DNA of 64,000 bases from Devosia sp. FJ2-5-3 (GCF_029201545.1 NZ_CP104007.1:3196501-3260500); one strand, 5' to 3'; shown: positions 33,386-43,306, counted from the first letter of the stretch. The notes: a model not told the origin generated them from the sequence alone. Made by a program: numbers and translations.

Positions 33386-34645
33386 TCAAGCCCCAAAATG
33401 CCGCCGCGCCTCGAGCCCCAGGCCCAGCCCCACGCTGCCCAGAACGTCTGTGCGCACCACTTCGGCCTGGGGGAAAAGCCGCTGCAGGCGTCCGGACACT
33501 TCCGGCACCAGGGTCGATCCCCCGGTCAGGATCAGGCTGTCGATATCGCTCGCAACCAGCCCGGCGAGGCGCAGCGTCTCGGCAATCGTGGTCTCGAGCC
33601 GGGTCACCGAATCGGCCAGCGCCGCCCCGAGATGGGCGACCGAAATCTCGGTGCTGATGGTCCGGTCACGGACCGGGAACGAAAACGGCGTCAGATCGTG
33701 GTCCGACAGGGCGATCTTGGCGCCCTCGACCGCGCCGATCAGCCGGTGCCCCAGCCGATCCTCGACCAGCATCACCATGGTCTCTACCCGCTCGGCTTGC
33801 TGCGCTTCGCGGATGGTGGAGCGCAGATCGCGCAGCGCCTTGGCGTCATAGAGCCGGTTGATGCGGTGCCAGGTCGAGAGATCGTAATAGGGCGCAACCG
33901 GCAGGAAGCGCTTGCCGTCGACGGTCTTGGAGCCGAGCCCCAGCTCCGGCATCACCCTCGCCATGGCCAGAAGGCGGTCGAAATCGGTGCCACCGATATG
34001 CACGCCCGTCGTCGCCAGGATATCGGCCGTGCGATCGGCCTTGCCGGCCCGCTCGGGCGAAACGCGCACCAGCGAAAAATCCGATGTACCGCCGCCAAGG
34101 TCGACGATCAGCGCCAGCTTCTCGCCCGATACATGCCGCTCATAGTCGAGCGCCGCCGCGATCGGCTCATATTGAAAGACGATGTTCCTGAAACCCTGCG
34201 CCCGCACTGCCGCTTCCAGCTGAGCCTGCGCCTCGGCATCGGCGACCGGATCGTCGTCGACGAACTGCACCGGGCGCCCCATAACCACATCGGTCAGCTC
34301 GTCGCCGAGCCTGGCTTCGGCGCGGCGTTTCACCTCGCCCACAAAGGTGCCGATGATTTCGCCGAAGCCAAGCCGCTGCGCCTTGATGCGTGTCGTATCG
34401 GCAAAGAGCGCCGTGCCCAGCACGCTTTTGAGCGAGCGCATCAGCCGACCCTCGGCCCCCGTCACATATTCGGCCACGGCGGCGCGGCCGAAATGGAGGC
34501 TGTTGTCCTCGAACCCAAAGAACAGCACGCTGGGAATGGTCGCCTGCTCGCCCTCGAGAGCGACCAGTCTGGGCTGCCCGTCGGGACCGATGCGGCTCAG
34601 CGTGGAATTGGACGTCCCGAAGTCGAGACCACAGGATAGGGCCAT
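33386..34645 (-). CDS. Hsp70 family protein (YegD-like)
   Basis: A 419-residue actin/Hsp70-fold ATPase without the substrate-binding domain of DnaK. Nucleotide-binding motifs: GLDFGTSNSTLS (phosphate 1), LIVDLGGGTSDFSLVRV (phosphate 2) and LILTGGSTLVPEVSGRL (adenosine). The insert and length match E. coli YegD, a putative chaperone. It is likely an independent transcription unit 60 bp upstream of DUF2254. Confidence 0.92.
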   Translation of the reverse strand: MALSCGLDFGTSNSTLSRIGPDGQPRLVALEGEQATIPSVLFFGFEDNSLHFGRAAVAEYVTGAEGRLMRSLKSVLGTALFADTTRIKAQRLGFGEIIGTFVGEVKRRAEARLGDELTDVVMGRPVQFVDDDPVADAEAQAQLEAAVRAQGFRNIVFQYEPIAAALDYERHVSGEKLALIVDLGGGTSDFSLVRVSPERAGKADRTADILATTGVHIGGTDFDRLLAMARVMPELGLGSKTVDGKRFLPVAPYYDLSTWHRINRLYDAKALRDLRSTIREAQQAERVETMVMLVEDRLGHRLIGAVEGAKIALSDHDLTPFSFPVRDRTISTEISVAHLGAALADSVTRLETTIAETLRLAGLVASDIDSLILTGGSTLVPEVSGRLQRLFPQAEVVRTDVLGSVGLGLGLEARRHFGA

Positions 34646-34748
34646 GACAAGCGACCTCTGTTATGGGGGATAGACGCACGCCGAGCGCGCGGGGACGGCC
34701 CCTATAAGAGGTTCAGGCAGGCTTGGCAATCGGTCAGAATGTCCGGGG

Positions 34749-35363
34749 TCAGGCGGCCCTGGCGGTGCGGATTTCGCCGCCACGCAGATCGGCCGTTTCG
34801 ATCCGGGAGAGGCCATGGCGCTGCGCACGACGCAAGGTCGCCATCGCCGCCTCGATCACATTGGGCTCGAACGCCCCCTGCGGATTGACCACGGCAATGC
34901 CGCAGCCCAGCGTCACGATGCCGGCGTGGCTTTCCTTGTTGACCAGCCCTTCGAGCCGCACCGCCTTCATGATCTTGCCGGCAAGGCTGCGCGCCATCAG
35001 CACCGGCAGGTCGGGGAGGATCAGGACAAAGCCTGCCTGGCCCATGCGCAGGCAGCGTGCTTCCTCGGCTCCGACAATCGAGCGGATCGCGCCTTCGAGC
35101 GCGTCCATGCAGTCCTCGCTGGCGTCACGCCCATAGGCGGCGAGATATTCGGCGAAGCAGTCGATTTCGAGGGTCATGACACAGAGCGACACATGGCGCT
35201 CGGCAGCCAGCGCCCAGCAGCGGCGCATTTCTTCGTCCAGGGGTCGGTTCTGTCCGCTCCGCAAGCCGATGCCCGCATAGGCGCGGCCGGCTGGCGTCAG
35301 CTGCAGCAGGGCCCGAATTCTGGCCCACAGGCTATCGCTCTGCGAAAGATCCATCATGCTCAT
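34749..35363 (-). CDS. degenerate GGDEF-fold regulator
   Basis: A 204-residue protein with the size and helix-strand order of a GGDEF domain: CVMTLEIDCFAEYLAAYGRDASEDCMDALEGAIRSIV, then LRMGQAGFVLILPDLP where the GGDEF loop should be. The active-site sequence reads MGQAGF, so cyclase activity is not expected; it could bind c-di-GMP or act by protein contact. Its promoter region holds several palindromes. Function unknown. Confidence 0.7.
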   Translation of the reverse strand: MSMMDLSQSDSLWARIRALLQLTPAGRAYAGIGLRSGQNRPLDEEMRRCWALAAERHVSLCVMTLEIDCFAEYLAAYGRDASEDCMDALEGAIRSIVGAEEARCLRMGQAGFVLILPDLPVLMARSLAGKIMKAVRLEGLVNKESHAGIVTLGCGIAVVNPQGAFEPNVIEAAMATLRRAQRHGLSRIETADLRGGEIRTARAA

Positions 35364-35408
35364 CGTGCCGCCCCCCAGCGATCTGTGCCCGACGGGATGT
35401 ATTCATAT

Positions 35409-35429
35409 ATGGTTAATGAGAAGTAACCA
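35409..35429 (-). promoter_or_regulatory. inverted repeat with CtrA-like half-site
   Basis: TGGTTA (35410-35415) and TAACCA (35424-35429) form a 6 bp inverted repeat about 50 bp upstream of the GGDEF-like start. On the coding strand it includes TTAACCAT, the CtrA half-site, and a second TTAC six bases before. Either a CtrA site or an operator. Confidence 0.35.
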
Positions 35430-35463
35430 AAGCGAGTGATTTGGCAAGTGCGATCTTCTTCAT

Positions 35464-35520
35464 AGGATGTAGCATCCTAAGCCAGTCTATTTAGACTAAA
35501 CCTGGAATGACCAGTCTATT
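35464..35520. promoter_or_regulatory. two perfect palindromes and a direct repeat
   Basis: AGGATG-TAG-CATCCT (35464-35478) and AGTCTA-TT-TAGACT (35484-35497) are perfect palindromes. CCAGTCTATT occurs at 35482-35491 and again at 35511-35520. The DNA is markedly AT-richer than its surroundings. It lies upstream of the GGDEF-like gene and just after the YcgN-type gene; operator function is inferred. Confidence 0.4.
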
Positions 35521-35532
35521 TCAGCGATCCGG

Positions 35533-35988
35533 CTAGATCGTCTCGGGCGGTTCGAATTCGGGCCAGTCGACGGCATGCTCTTCCCACTCGTCGGCGTCCA
35601 CCTCGGTCTCGAGGAATGTCCGCCCTTTCACCGATACGCCCACATCCACCACGGTCTGCGGATCGCCCGAAACCAGCGGGTGCCACCAGGCCAGCCCCTT
35701 GCCCTCGGCAATCCGGCGGTAGGCGCAGGTCGTGGGAATCCAGGCAATATCGCGCACATTGTTCGGCGTCAGCTTGATGCAGTCGGGCACGATCTTCTGG
35801 CGCTCGGGATAATTGGTGCAGGCGCAGGTGTCGCCGTCGAGCAGCTTGCAGCGGACGTCCGAAGTAATCAGCGTACCGGTATCTTCGTCTTCGAGCTTGA
35901 TCAGGCAACAGCGCCCACAGCCGTCGCAAAGGGCTTCCCACTCTGCCGACGACATTTCTTCGAGCGTTTTTTCTTCCCAAAAGGCCAT
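35533..35988 (-). CDS. YcgN family cysteine cluster protein
   Basis: A 151-residue protein of the UPF0260/YcgN family. The metal-binding cysteine pattern is intact: [15 protein letters not shown], then [27 protein letters not shown] and TTCAYR. Such proteins resemble the Fe-S or zinc cluster CxxCxxxCC class; the function is unknown. ATG 35988 ([13 protein letters not shown]) was preferred to a GTG four codons earlier. Divergent from the penicillin-binding protein gene. Confidence 0.9.
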   Translation of the reverse strand: MAFWEEKTLEEMSSAEWEALCDGCGRCCLIKLEDEDTGTLITSDVRCKLLDGDTCACTNYPERQKIVPDCIKLTPNNVRDIAWIPTTCAYRRIAEGKGLAWWHPLVSGDPQTVVDVGVSVKGRTFLETEVDADEWEEHAVDWPEFEPPETI

Positions 35989-36121
35989 ATTAACCGTCAC
36001 GCGTTCACTGTGTTGCCGGTTTGCGCTTGTCTGCCGCCTGGCGCAATCATATTCCGGCGAGGAAATTGCTTTGATCCGCCGGAAAGGACAAAAGTCCGTT
36101 ATCGGGGCATTGGGGTTCGGC

Positions 36122-38287
36122 GTGCAGGATCCGTTCTATACCAAGGAAAAGCGGAAAAAACCGGCTGGCGGCATGCTGGCGGCGGACGCGTGGCTGGATT
36201 CCTCGCTTTACGAGTTCTGGCAGACCCTCGGGCGCGGCTATACGCGCTACCAGGATTTCATGTCCAGGTTCCACGTCTCGGGCATAAAACGCTTCTTCGT
36301 CGAGATCCTGTCGGACGCGTTCACCTTCGGGGCCATCGGCGCGGTGCTGATGACCGCCCTCGCCCTGCCGGCCTTCGACACCATTGCCCGCGGGTCCTTC
36401 AACAAGGCCGAGGACTATTCCGTCGTCTTCCTCGACCGCTACGGCACCGAGATCGGCCGGCGCGGCATTCGCTCGGACGATAGCGTCGCGCTCGACCAGA
36501 TGCCCGACTATCTCATAAAGGCGACCCTCGCCACCGAGGACCGGCGCTTCTACGAGCATTTCGGCATCGACATTGTCGGCACGCTGCGCGCGCTGGCCTC
36601 CAACGCCCAGGGCGACAATTCCACCCAGGGCGGTTCTTCGCTCACCCAGCAATTGGCCAAAAACCTCTTCCTCTCGGCCGAACGCACGCTCGAGCGCAAG
36701 ATCATCGAGGCCTATCTCGCCATCTGGCTCGAGTGGCACTATTCCAAGGACGAGATCCTCAAACTCTATTTTGACCGCGCCTATATGGGCGGCGGCAATT
36801 TCGGGGTCACGGCCGCGGCCGAATTCTATTTCGGCAAGCGCGTGCAGGACATCAATCTGGCTGAAGCCGCGATGCTGGCGGGTATGTTCAAGGCCCCGAC
36901 GCGCTATGCGCCCCATGTCGACCTTGCCGCCGCCCGTGGCCGGGCCAATCTCGTCCTTTCCAATCTCGTCGCCTCGGGCTTTCTCACCGAGGGCCAGGTC
37001 ACCGCGGCCCGGCGCCACCCGGCCTCCCCCATCGACCGCACCGCCGACGTCAACTCTCCCAATTATTTCCTCGATTGGACCTTCGAGGAAGCCAAGCGCA
37101 TCATCGACGAGACCAATGCGCCGGGGAACAATTTCGTCGTCCGCACCACCATCGACACCACGCTGCAGCGCTACGCCGAGGAAGCCATCACGTCGGTGGT
37201 GCGCGAACAGGGCGAGCAATATCGCGTCAGCCAGGCCGCCATGGTCGCCACCGACACCCAGGGTGCCGTCCGCGCCATGGTGGGCGGCGTCGATTACGGC
37301 AAGAGCCAGTTCAACCGCGCCATCGTCTCCACCCGCCAGCCGGGCTCGTCCTACAAGGTGTTCGTCTATGCCGAGGCGCTCGAACAGCTGGGTCTAAAAC
37401 CCTCGGACCCGATCACTGACCGCCCGGTCTGCATCGGCGACTGGTGCCCGCAGAACTATGGCCGCAACTACAAGGGCACGGTGAGCCTCGAAAGCGCCTT
37501 TGCGCAATCGCTCAATACCGTCCCGGTCACCCTTTCCATCAAGACCGGCCGCGAGCCGATTGCCGAACTCAGCTATCGCATGGGCCTGCGCCAGGAATAT
37601 CCGGTCACCCGCTCGCTGGCGCTTGGCGTCGCCTCGGTCTCCGTGCTCGACATGACCTCCTCCTACGCGGTCTTTGCCAATCACGGTCTCAAGACCCCGG
37701 CCTATGGCATTACCCGCATGACCACGCTCTCGGGCGATCCGGTCTGGGAATATGACCTCGACGCGCCCCGCGAACGCGTTCTCTCTGAGCAGACCGTGGC
37801 CTATATGAACCAGATGATGCGCACGGTCGTCACCGGTGGCACGGGCCGCCGCGCCGACGTGCCGGGCGTTCCGGTCCTCGGCAAGACCGGCACCACCACC
37901 TCTTATCGCGATGCCTGGTTCGCTGGGTTGACCGGCAATTTCGTTGCCTCCGTGTGGTTCGGCAATGACGATTACCGCCCCACCAATAATCTCACCGGGG
38001 GCCTCCTGCCCACCGTGGCCTGGCAGAAATTCATGGCCTATGCCCACACCAATATCGAGATCGAACCGGTCTACGGCGTCGACTTCCAGCCCACCCAGAC
38101 CATCGTGGCCGATGCGGACGCCGATGCGCTGGTGGACGAGAGCGACGAACGCCCGCCCAGCCTCAAGCCGGGCGCGGCGCGCAAGCTGCTCGACCTCGCC
38201 CAGCGTCTCGATACCACCCTGCGCAATGCCACCCCGCTCAGCGATCAGGCCGCCCTGCCCCCGCCCGCCCTCGAAGGCGGGGTCTAG
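36122..38287 (+). CDS. bifunctional penicillin-binding protein (class A, PBP1-type)
   Basis: A 721-residue peptidoglycan synthase. One membrane anchor (about residues 64-85) is followed by a GT51 glycosyltransferase domain: catalytic Glu in [11 protein letters not shown] near 137, [15 protein letters not shown] and [13 protein letters not shown]. The transpeptidase has all three motifs: SSYK near 410, SLN in FAQSLNTVP, and KTGTTT near 587. Start: GTG 36122 ([12 protein letters not shown]), since the basic prefix is normal for the family; TTG 36071 and ATG 36173 are also in frame. It makes and cross-links glycan strands in the periplasm. Confidence 0.94.
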   Translation: MQDPFYTKEKRKKPAGGMLAADAWLDSSLYEFWQTLGRGYTRYQDFMSRFHVSGIKRFFVEILSDAFTFGAIGAVLMTALALPAFDTIARGSFNKAEDYSVVFLDRYGTEIGRRGIRSDDSVALDQMPDYLIKATLATEDRRFYEHFGIDIVGTLRALASNAQGDNSTQGGSSLTQQLAKNLFLSAERTLERKIIEAYLAIWLEWHYSKDEILKLYFDRAYMGGGNFGVTAAAEFYFGKRVQDINLAEAAMLAGMFKAPTRYAPHVDLAAARGRANLVLSNLVASGFLTEGQVTAARRHPASPIDRTADVNSPNYFLDWTFEEAKRIIDETNAPGNNFVVRTTIDTTLQRYAEEAITSVVREQGEQYRVSQAAMVATDTQGAVRAMVGGVDYGKSQFNRAIVSTRQPGSSYKVFVYAEALEQLGLKPSDPITDRPVCIGDWCPQNYGRNYKGTVSLESAFAQSLNTVPVTLSIKTGREPIAELSYRMGLRQEYPVTRSLALGVASVSVLDMTSSYAVFANHGLKTPAYGITRMTTLSGDPVWEYDLDAPRERVLSEQTVAYMNQMMRTVVTGGTGRRADVPGVPVLGKTGTTTSYRDAWFAGLTGNFVASVWFGNDDYRPTNNLTGGLLPTVAWQKFMAYAHTNIEIEPVYGVDFQPTQTIVADADADALVDESDERPPSLKPGAARKLLDLAQRLDTTLRNATPLSDQAALPPPALEGGV

Positions 38288-38421
38288 GCGGCGGCGCGAG
38301 CCGTCTCCCCGCCCTCGCCGATTGCCATGGCTTTATTCCGCTGCCCGATTACGTTAGCCATAGCTGCAAGCCCATGAGAGCCGACATTTCGCCCATGCTC
38401 ATTTCCGCAAGTCGCTGACCA

Positions 38422-38997
38422 GTGCGTTTTGTCCTCCGCCTCCTTCTGACGATCGCCGTCGCGCTTGGGATCGGTTTCGGCCTGAGCTCTTTCGCGCTGA
38501 ACGATGGCCGGTTCTTCGGGGGCAATTCCATCGGCCCCTGGGTCTCCTGGCCCGATGCCGGCACGCCCCAGCCCAATCCCTATACCCGCGCCCATCTGGT
38601 GCGCGAGGCGGCCCTGCCGATGGGCCGCGCCGAGGGGCTGCAATTCATTGCCACCAATGACAGCGAAGGCCGTCCGCTGGATCGGGCCTGCGCCTATCGC
38701 CTGATCGGGCATGTGCCCGTTTCCACCTTTTGGACCCTCGTGGCGGTCGATGAAAACTGGATCAATCTTGCTGCGCCTAACAGCGAGCCGGCCCTGCGTT
38801 CAAGCGAAATCGTGCGCGACAATAATGGCGCCATCGATATTGCCGTGGGCACGGCGCTGGCCGCCGGAAACTGGCTCGAAATAACCGGCGAAGGCCCCTT
38901 CACCCTCGCCCTGTCCCTTTACGACACCACCGCCTTTTCCGGCCTCGGCGCGGGCAACGACACCATGCCCGTCATTCTGCGAAGGGGCTGCCCGTGA
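38422..38997 (+). CDS. DUF1214 domain protein
   Basis: A 191-residue exported or membrane-anchored protein starting at GTG. An N-terminal helix (LRLLLTIAVALGIGFGLSSFAL) leads into a DUF1214-type domain (YTRAHLVREAALPMGRAEGLQFIATNDSEGRPLD, then WTLVAVDENWINLA). It overlaps the DUF1254 gene by 4 bp. In many bacteria both domains occur in one polypeptide, so the two products probably act together. Reaction unknown. Confidence 0.8.
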   Translation: MRFVLRLLLTIAVALGIGFGLSSFALNDGRFFGGNSIGPWVSWPDAGTPQPNPYTRAHLVREAALPMGRAEGLQFIATNDSEGRPLDRACAYRLIGHVPVSTFWTLVAVDENWINLAAPNSEPALRSSEIVRDNNGAIDIAVGTALAAGNWLEITGEGPFTLALSLYDTTAFSGLGAGNDTMPVILRRGCP

Positions 38998-39542
38998 TCC
39001 GCACCCTGCTCTGGCTCATCGGTGGCGTCCTGCTTGGCGGCATCATTCATCTCGTCGTCATTCTCGCCATGCCGCTCCTGGCCGAGGAAACCACTGCAAC
39101 GCGCCTTGCGCGTTTCGACGCGCTCAACCGCATGCTGATCCTGCCGCCCGTCGAGCCCGGCCAGCCCAATCCACTGCGGCTCGATCCCGAGCTCGTCTAT
39201 GGTCTCTGCCAGGTCGACCTTGCCGAGGGGCCGGCCTATCTCAGCGGCATCCTGCCCGACGCCTTCTGGTCCGTTGCCCTCTATAACGGGGCCGGCAATG
39301 TCACCTATTCCACGACCAATCGCGACGGGATCGGCCAGACGCTCGAGATCGGCATTTTCAACGCCGCCCAGACGCGTCTCCTCGCCCGCCAGCAGCTCGA
39401 CATTGCCGAGGGCCTGCTCGTGGTCGAAGCGGCCAGCGACCGCATCTTCGTCCTCGTCCGCCTCGCCCCGCCCCACCAGGCCATGCGCCCGCGTTTCGAG
39501 GACCGCCTGCAATCGGTCCGCTGCGGCCCCCGCCCGAGCTAA
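38994..39542 (+). CDS. DUF1254 domain protein
   Basis: A 182-residue protein with an N-terminal membrane helix (LLWLIGGVLLGGIIHLVVILAM) and a DUF1254-type domain (LDPELVYGLCQVDLAEGPAYLSGILPDAFWSVALYNGAGNVTYSTTNRDG). It starts within the preceding stop (overlap 4 bp), so the two are an operon. A GC-rich repeat follows 16 bp after its stop. Confidence 0.8.
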   Translation: MIRTLLWLIGGVLLGGIIHLVVILAMPLLAEETTATRLARFDALNRMLILPPVEPGQPNPLRLDPELVYGLCQVDLAEGPAYLSGILPDAFWSVALYNGAGNVTYSTTNRDGIGQTLEIGIFNAAQTRLLARQQLDIAEGLLVVEAASDRIFVLVRLAPPHQAMRPRFEDRLQSVRCGPRPS

Positions 39543-39557
39543 GCTTCATCCGTTCTA

Positions 39558-39656
39558 CGACAGAGCCCCCGCTTCCCTCGAGCCTGACCCGTACTGCGCG
39601 ACAGAGCCCCGGCTTCCCTCGGGCCTGACCCGAGGGCCACTCCGCGAGCCCCGATA
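39558..39656. repeat. dispersed repeat family B, two tandem partial copies
   Basis: CGACAGAGCCCC followed by GCTTCCCTCG and a CCTGACCCG core occurs twice, starting at 39558 and near 39599. The second copy continues as GGGCCACTCCGCGAGCC. Positions 39611-39650 match 61491-61530 at all but two of 40 bases. The core CCTCGGG-CCTGA-CCCGAGG is a hairpin. Confidence 0.7.
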
Positions 39657-39852
39657 GTGATTGAAAGCCCGGACGCCGCCCCAGCGCAGCATGCACACCC
39701 CGCCGGACAAACCTGCCCTCCACGCCCTCCGCCCCCGCCAAACCGCAAACTTTGCGGCACTCAAATGAACGCCCCGCAAAACAATCATCGTAATGCGGCA
39801 CAAACCACAATATTTATTGACAACGCTGCACATGACTGCGTTTCATCCGGCC

Positions 39853-40308
39853 ATGGATGACATCGACCGCAAAATCATCGACCTTCTCGCCGAAGACGCA
39901 AGGCGCTCGCTGACCGATATCGGCGAGTATGTCGGACTATCCGCCTCGGCCATTAATGAGCGCATCCGGCGCCTCGTCGCCAGCGGCGCGGTGCGGCGCT
40001 TCACGATCGACGCCGCCCCCGACGCCATGGGCCGCCCCGTCCTCGCCTTTGTCTGCCTCGCCCTCGCCGCCGATACCGATGAAGCCGCCTTCCGCGCCTT
40101 CGCCGCCACCCATGCGGCCATCGAGGAATGCCACAACGTCACCGGTGCCTGGTCCTACATCGCCAAGGTGCGCGTCGCCTCCCTGCCCGAGCTCGAAGCC
40201 TTTCTCGCCGAGCTCAAGGCCCGCAAGTTCATCGCCCGCAGCGAGACCATCATCGCCCTGTCGAGCGCCGTCGAAGCCAGCTACACGCCCAAGCCGGTAT
40301 CGCCGTGA
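39853..40308 (+). CDS. Lrp/AsnC family transcriptional regulator
   Basis: A 151-residue regulator: N-terminal helix-turn-helix (MDDIDRKIIDLLAEDARRSLTDIGEYVGLSASAINERIRRLVASGAVRRF) and a C-terminal RAM ligand domain. AsnC regulators sense amino acids. It overlaps the LysE-type exporter gene (GTGA), so it probably controls amino-acid export. Start: ATG 39853 fits the family opening; ATGs at 39832 and 39793 would add 7 or 20 residues. TGCGGCAC occurs twice upstream (39753-39760, 39794-39801), a possible binding site. The spacer 39543-39852 otherwise holds only repeat family B. Confidence 0.92.
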   Translation: MDDIDRKIIDLLAEDARRSLTDIGEYVGLSASAINERIRRLVASGAVRRFTIDAAPDAMGRPVLAFVCLALAADTDEAAFRAFAATHAAIEECHNVTGAWSYIAKVRVASLPELEAFLAELKARKFIARSETIIALSSAVEASYTPKPVSP

Positions 40309-40928
40309 ACGAGCTCTTTCTTTTCGCCAAGAGCGTCCTGCTCGGCCTCGCCATTGCCGCGCCGCTGGGTCCGATCGGCGCCCTCTGCATCAGCCGTACA
40401 TTGGAGCGTGGCTTCCTCGCCGGTGTCGCAGGAGGTCTCGGAACGGCTCTGGCCGATGCCTGCTATGCGGCGCTCGCCGCCATCGGCTTTGCGGCCTTTG
40501 CCGGTTTCCTCGCCGGCATCGACATGCCGATGCGCCTTCTCGGCGGGCTTTTTCTCTTCTGGCTCGGCTGGCAGAGTTTTCGGCCCAGGGACCCGGCCAG
40601 GGCTGCCCGCATCGGCGCGGGCGGACTGATCGGAACGGTGGCCGCCACCTTCCTTCTCACCATCACCAGCCCGATGACGATCCTCACCTTTGCGGCCATC
40701 TTTGCCGGCCTCGGTCTCGCCAGCGGCACCGATCTCATTGGCAAGCTCATGGTCGTCGCCGGGGTCTTCACCGGGTCACTTCTCTGGTGGATCATCCTCA
40801 GCGGCGGGGTTGCCCTGCTCAGCCGCCGACTACCACCGGGCTTTGCGACGTGGATCTCCCGCGCCTCCGGCATGGTGCTGATCGGTTTCGGCGTCGTGGC
40901 TATAGCATCCCTGTTCTGGCCACGCTGA
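40305..40928 (+). CDS. LysE family amino-acid exporter
   Basis: A 207-residue membrane protein with six hydrophobic helices. The LysE/RhtB signature is present: LGLAIAAPLGPIGALCISRTLERGFLAGVAGGLGTALADACYAALA, then FLLTITSPMTILTFAAIFAGLGLA. It starts at GTG 40305, overlapping the regulator stop. Its 3' end overlaps the convergent chrA gene by 29 bp. Substrate unknown; likely amino acids. Confidence 0.92.
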   Translation: MNELFLFAKSVLLGLAIAAPLGPIGALCISRTLERGFLAGVAGGLGTALADACYAALAAIGFAAFAGFLAGIDMPMRLLGGLFLFWLGWQSFRPRDPARAARIGAGGLIGTVAATFLLTITSPMTILTFAAIFAGLGLASGTDLIGKLMVVAGVFTGSLLWWIILSGGVALLSRRLPPGFATWISRASGMVLIGFGVVAIASLFWPR

Positions 40929-42114
40929 CCAGCGCGCCGGCGATGGCCAATGCCACGACCACGAGCCATGGTGGTGCTTTCCAGGCCATCAGCGCGACAA
41001 AGCCCGCAGCCGCGAGGAGGGCATCGAGGGGCTCGCCTACGGCGCTCGTGAACACCGGATCATAGAGCGCCAGCCCCAAGATCCCCACCACTGCCGCATT
41101 GGCGCCGCGCATGCCGGCCTGCGCCCAGCTCTGGCGGCGCAAATCTTCCCAGAACGGCAGCGCCGCGATCACAAGCAACATGCCGGGCAGGAAGATCGCC
41201 ACAAGCGCAATGCTTGCCCCGAAAACGCCATTGGGCGGCAAGGTGCTGGCAGCGCCGAGATAGGCTGCAAAGGTGAAGAGCGGTCCGGGCACGGCCTGCG
41301 CCGCGCCATATCCCGCTGTAAAACTGTCCCTGTCGAGCCAGCCCTGTCCCACCGTCTCGGCATCGAACAGCGGCAGCACGACATGCCCGCCGCCAAACAC
41401 CAGCGCCCCGGCACGATAAAACCCGTCGAAGATCGCAAAACCCTGCCCCAGTCCAGCGATGAGCGGCAGACCGACGAGCAATATCAGAAACACCGCAAGG
41501 GCGACGAAACCTGCCCGTCGCGACAGAACCGGTCCATCCCCCTGCGGTTCGCCCGAAAGACCGTCGCGGCAAAAGACCAGCCCTGCGGCAATGCCGGCGA
41601 CAATCGCCTCCACCTGCCCGATGGCGCCACCAGCAATAAGGGCAATGGCCGCTCCCGCAAGCGCGATGGCGGCGCGTTGGCGGTCAGGGGTCAGGGATTT
41701 GGCCATGCCCAGCACGGCCTGGGCCACCACGGCCACAGCCACGAGTTTCAGCCCATGGATCGCGCCTGCGGCCAGTGGCCCATCGAGCACGGCAGCGCCA
41801 TAGGCAAACAGCACGAGCAGGATCGCCGATGGCAGGGTAAAGCCCAGCCAGGCCGCGAGGCCACCAAGGGGACCCGCGCGCATCAATCCCAGCGCAAAGC
41901 CCACCTGGCTCGACGCTGGGCCCGGCAGAAACTGGCACAGCGCCACGAGGTCGGCATAGCCGGCCTCGGAAATCCATTTGCGCCGCGCCACCAGCTCGTC
42001 GCGAAAATACCCAAGATGGGCTATCGGCCCGCCAAAGCTGGTCAGTCCGAGTTTGAGAAATGTCAGGAAGACTTCGGAGACAGAGCCGTGGGGGCGCTGA
42101 TCGGGGTCGAGCAC
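40900..42114 (-). CDS. chrA: chromate efflux transporter ChrA
   Basis: A 404-residue two-domain CHR transporter (long-chain type). Both halves carry the family motifs: FLKLGLTSFGGPIAHLGYFRDELVARRKW with LCQFLPGPASSQVGFALGL in the first, and AGALVFGGGHVVLPLFDAETV with GYGAAQAVPGPLFTFAAYLGA in the second. It exports chromate in characterised members; sulfate-like anions are possible. 3' end overlaps the LysE-type gene. Confidence 0.93.
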   Translation of the reverse strand: MLDPDQRPHGSVSEVFLTFLKLGLTSFGGPIAHLGYFRDELVARRKWISEAGYADLVALCQFLPGPASSQVGFALGLMRAGPLGGLAAWLGFTLPSAILLVLFAYGAAVLDGPLAAGAIHGLKLVAVAVVAQAVLGMAKSLTPDRQRAAIALAGAAIALIAGGAIGQVEAIVAGIAAGLVFCRDGLSGEPQGDGPVLSRRAGFVALAVFLILLVGLPLIAGLGQGFAIFDGFYRAGALVFGGGHVVLPLFDAETVGQGWLDRDSFTAGYGAAQAVPGPLFTFAAYLGAASTLPPNGVFGASIALVAIFLPGMLLVIAALPFWEDLRRQSWAQAGMRGANAAVVGILGLALYDPVFTSAVGEPLDALLAAAGFVALMAWKAPPWLVVVALAIAGALVSVARTGML

Positions 42115-42129
42115 GGCGCCCTCTCAAGA

Positions 42130-43014
42130 CTATTTTGGTGCGATAACTTCTGTGTCGCGCACCATGGTCTGAAAGCGTGACGGTATGGCGACATCGCCCT
42201 GACCACCCTGCCCGCTGGCCCCGGAACAGAAATCGCCGCGATTGGCGCGATCGGCCCAGACTTTGAGCCGGCGCAGGAACGCATCGACGCTCACCGATTG
42301 CTCATGGGGCGTTTCGACCAGCAGATTTTCCAGCGCGTAGGAATAGCTGTCATAGCGATAGTTCACCGCCCGCACGAACCAGTCGACATGCCACTGGTTC
42401 TCGATCCGCCGCGCCCGGACATCGTTGGCGGCGGTCGGGGCGAGGTCTGTCAGCTCATTGAGAGCCACCCGGCGCTGCCGATCCACTTCCTGCACCGCAC
42501 AGATGGAGAGGAACGTCTTGGGCAAGGTGTCGAGATCGGCGAGGATATGGCGGTTCACGGTCGCATAGCGAACCCGCGAAGACTGGTAATGGGTCTTCTT
42601 CAGCCAGTTGTAATAGCGGTCCGGGAAAAATGTAAAATCCTTGGCGCGGGTGATCCGTACCCGCTGCATCTCGGCTTCGGTGTTGAACAGCCAGTCCTTG
42701 GCATTATTGGCCACGAGGAACCGCCAGGTACGGTCATGCATCTCGCCTTCCTGGTCGGTCTGGTTGAAATTCGACACGGGCTCGCGCCGCTGGCGCGCCA
42801 TGAAGTCCCCGACCGCCGGAAGCATGGCATCATGCAGGGCGCTGGGTTGGGCGCGGCCGAAATCGCCCACCGGGCGAGAGGCACAGGCAGTGGCAAGGCC
42901 GGCGAGAAGAACGAGGCCGAGAAGTCGGGAATATCTATGCAAGGGATCAGCCGCGTTTGCGTCGACGAGAGGAGCCGAGGTGGTTCTTGGGCGGCGGCGG
43001 TGTGTCGCGCTCAT
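42130..43014 (-). CDS. putative exported lipoprotein, family unknown
   Basis: A protein of up to 294 residues. A hydrophobic segment LLGLVLLAGLATACASRP looks like a lipoprotein signal, though the residues before Cys (ATA) are not a perfect lipobox. The rest is soluble with conserved-looking charged stretches (QRREPVSNFNQTDQEGEMHDRTWRFL, FFPDRYYNWLKKTHYQSSRVRYATVNRHI). ATG 43014 gives a long prefix before the signal; a TTG at 42942 would start right at it, and an ATG-like start at 43071 is also in frame. I do not recognise the family. Confidence 0.65.
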   Translation of the reverse strand: MSATHRRRPRTTSAPLVDANAADPLHRYSRLLGLVLLAGLATACASRPVGDFGRAQPSALHDAMLPAVGDFMARQRREPVSNFNQTDQEGEMHDRTWRFLVANNAKDWLFNTEAEMQRVRITRAKDFTFFPDRYYNWLKKTHYQSSRVRYATVNRHILADLDTLPKTFLSICAVQEVDRQRRVALNELTDLAPTAANDVRARRIENQWHVDWFVRAVNYRYDSYSYALENLLVETPHEQSVSVDAFLRRLKVWADRANRGDFCSGASGQGGQGDVAIPSRFQTMVRDTEVIAPK

Positions 43015-43224
43015 ACCGGACCCCGGTGAAGAAAATAATCTGGGCGTTGCCAATCGGCCTGACGACGGCATCTGCGGGTTGTTCCCGCCTCACGAATTTC
43101 AGCAGCTGTCCCAATCGGGCCTCCATTGGCTGCGCAGCTCCCCCGTCCCATTGGAGGCAGCGAGTTGGATCGATTCTATCGGCGCGACGCCCCTCGCGCT
43201 TGTCCACATTAAGAGATCGTCAAG

Positions 43225-43241
43225 GTTAACAGTCTGCTAAC
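43225..43241. promoter_or_regulatory. candidate CtrA box
   Basis: GTTAACAGTCTGCTAAC contains TTAA-N7-CTAA (43226-43240), one base off the CtrA consensus. It lies about 65 bp upstream of the DUF2336 gene and in the divergent spacer 43015-43306, which otherwise shows no clear feature. Confidence 0.35.
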
Positions 43242-43306
43242 GAATTCACGGCAAAATGAGCATTGAACGCACCTGATGCGAATAACTATCCACGGTCCCG
43301 CCCCCA

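Noticed and set aside
39817..39845. A sigma70-type promoter (TTGACA) in front of the AsnC gene
   Set aside because: The -35 match is good but no convincing -10 lies at the right distance, and it would fall almost on the chosen start codon.
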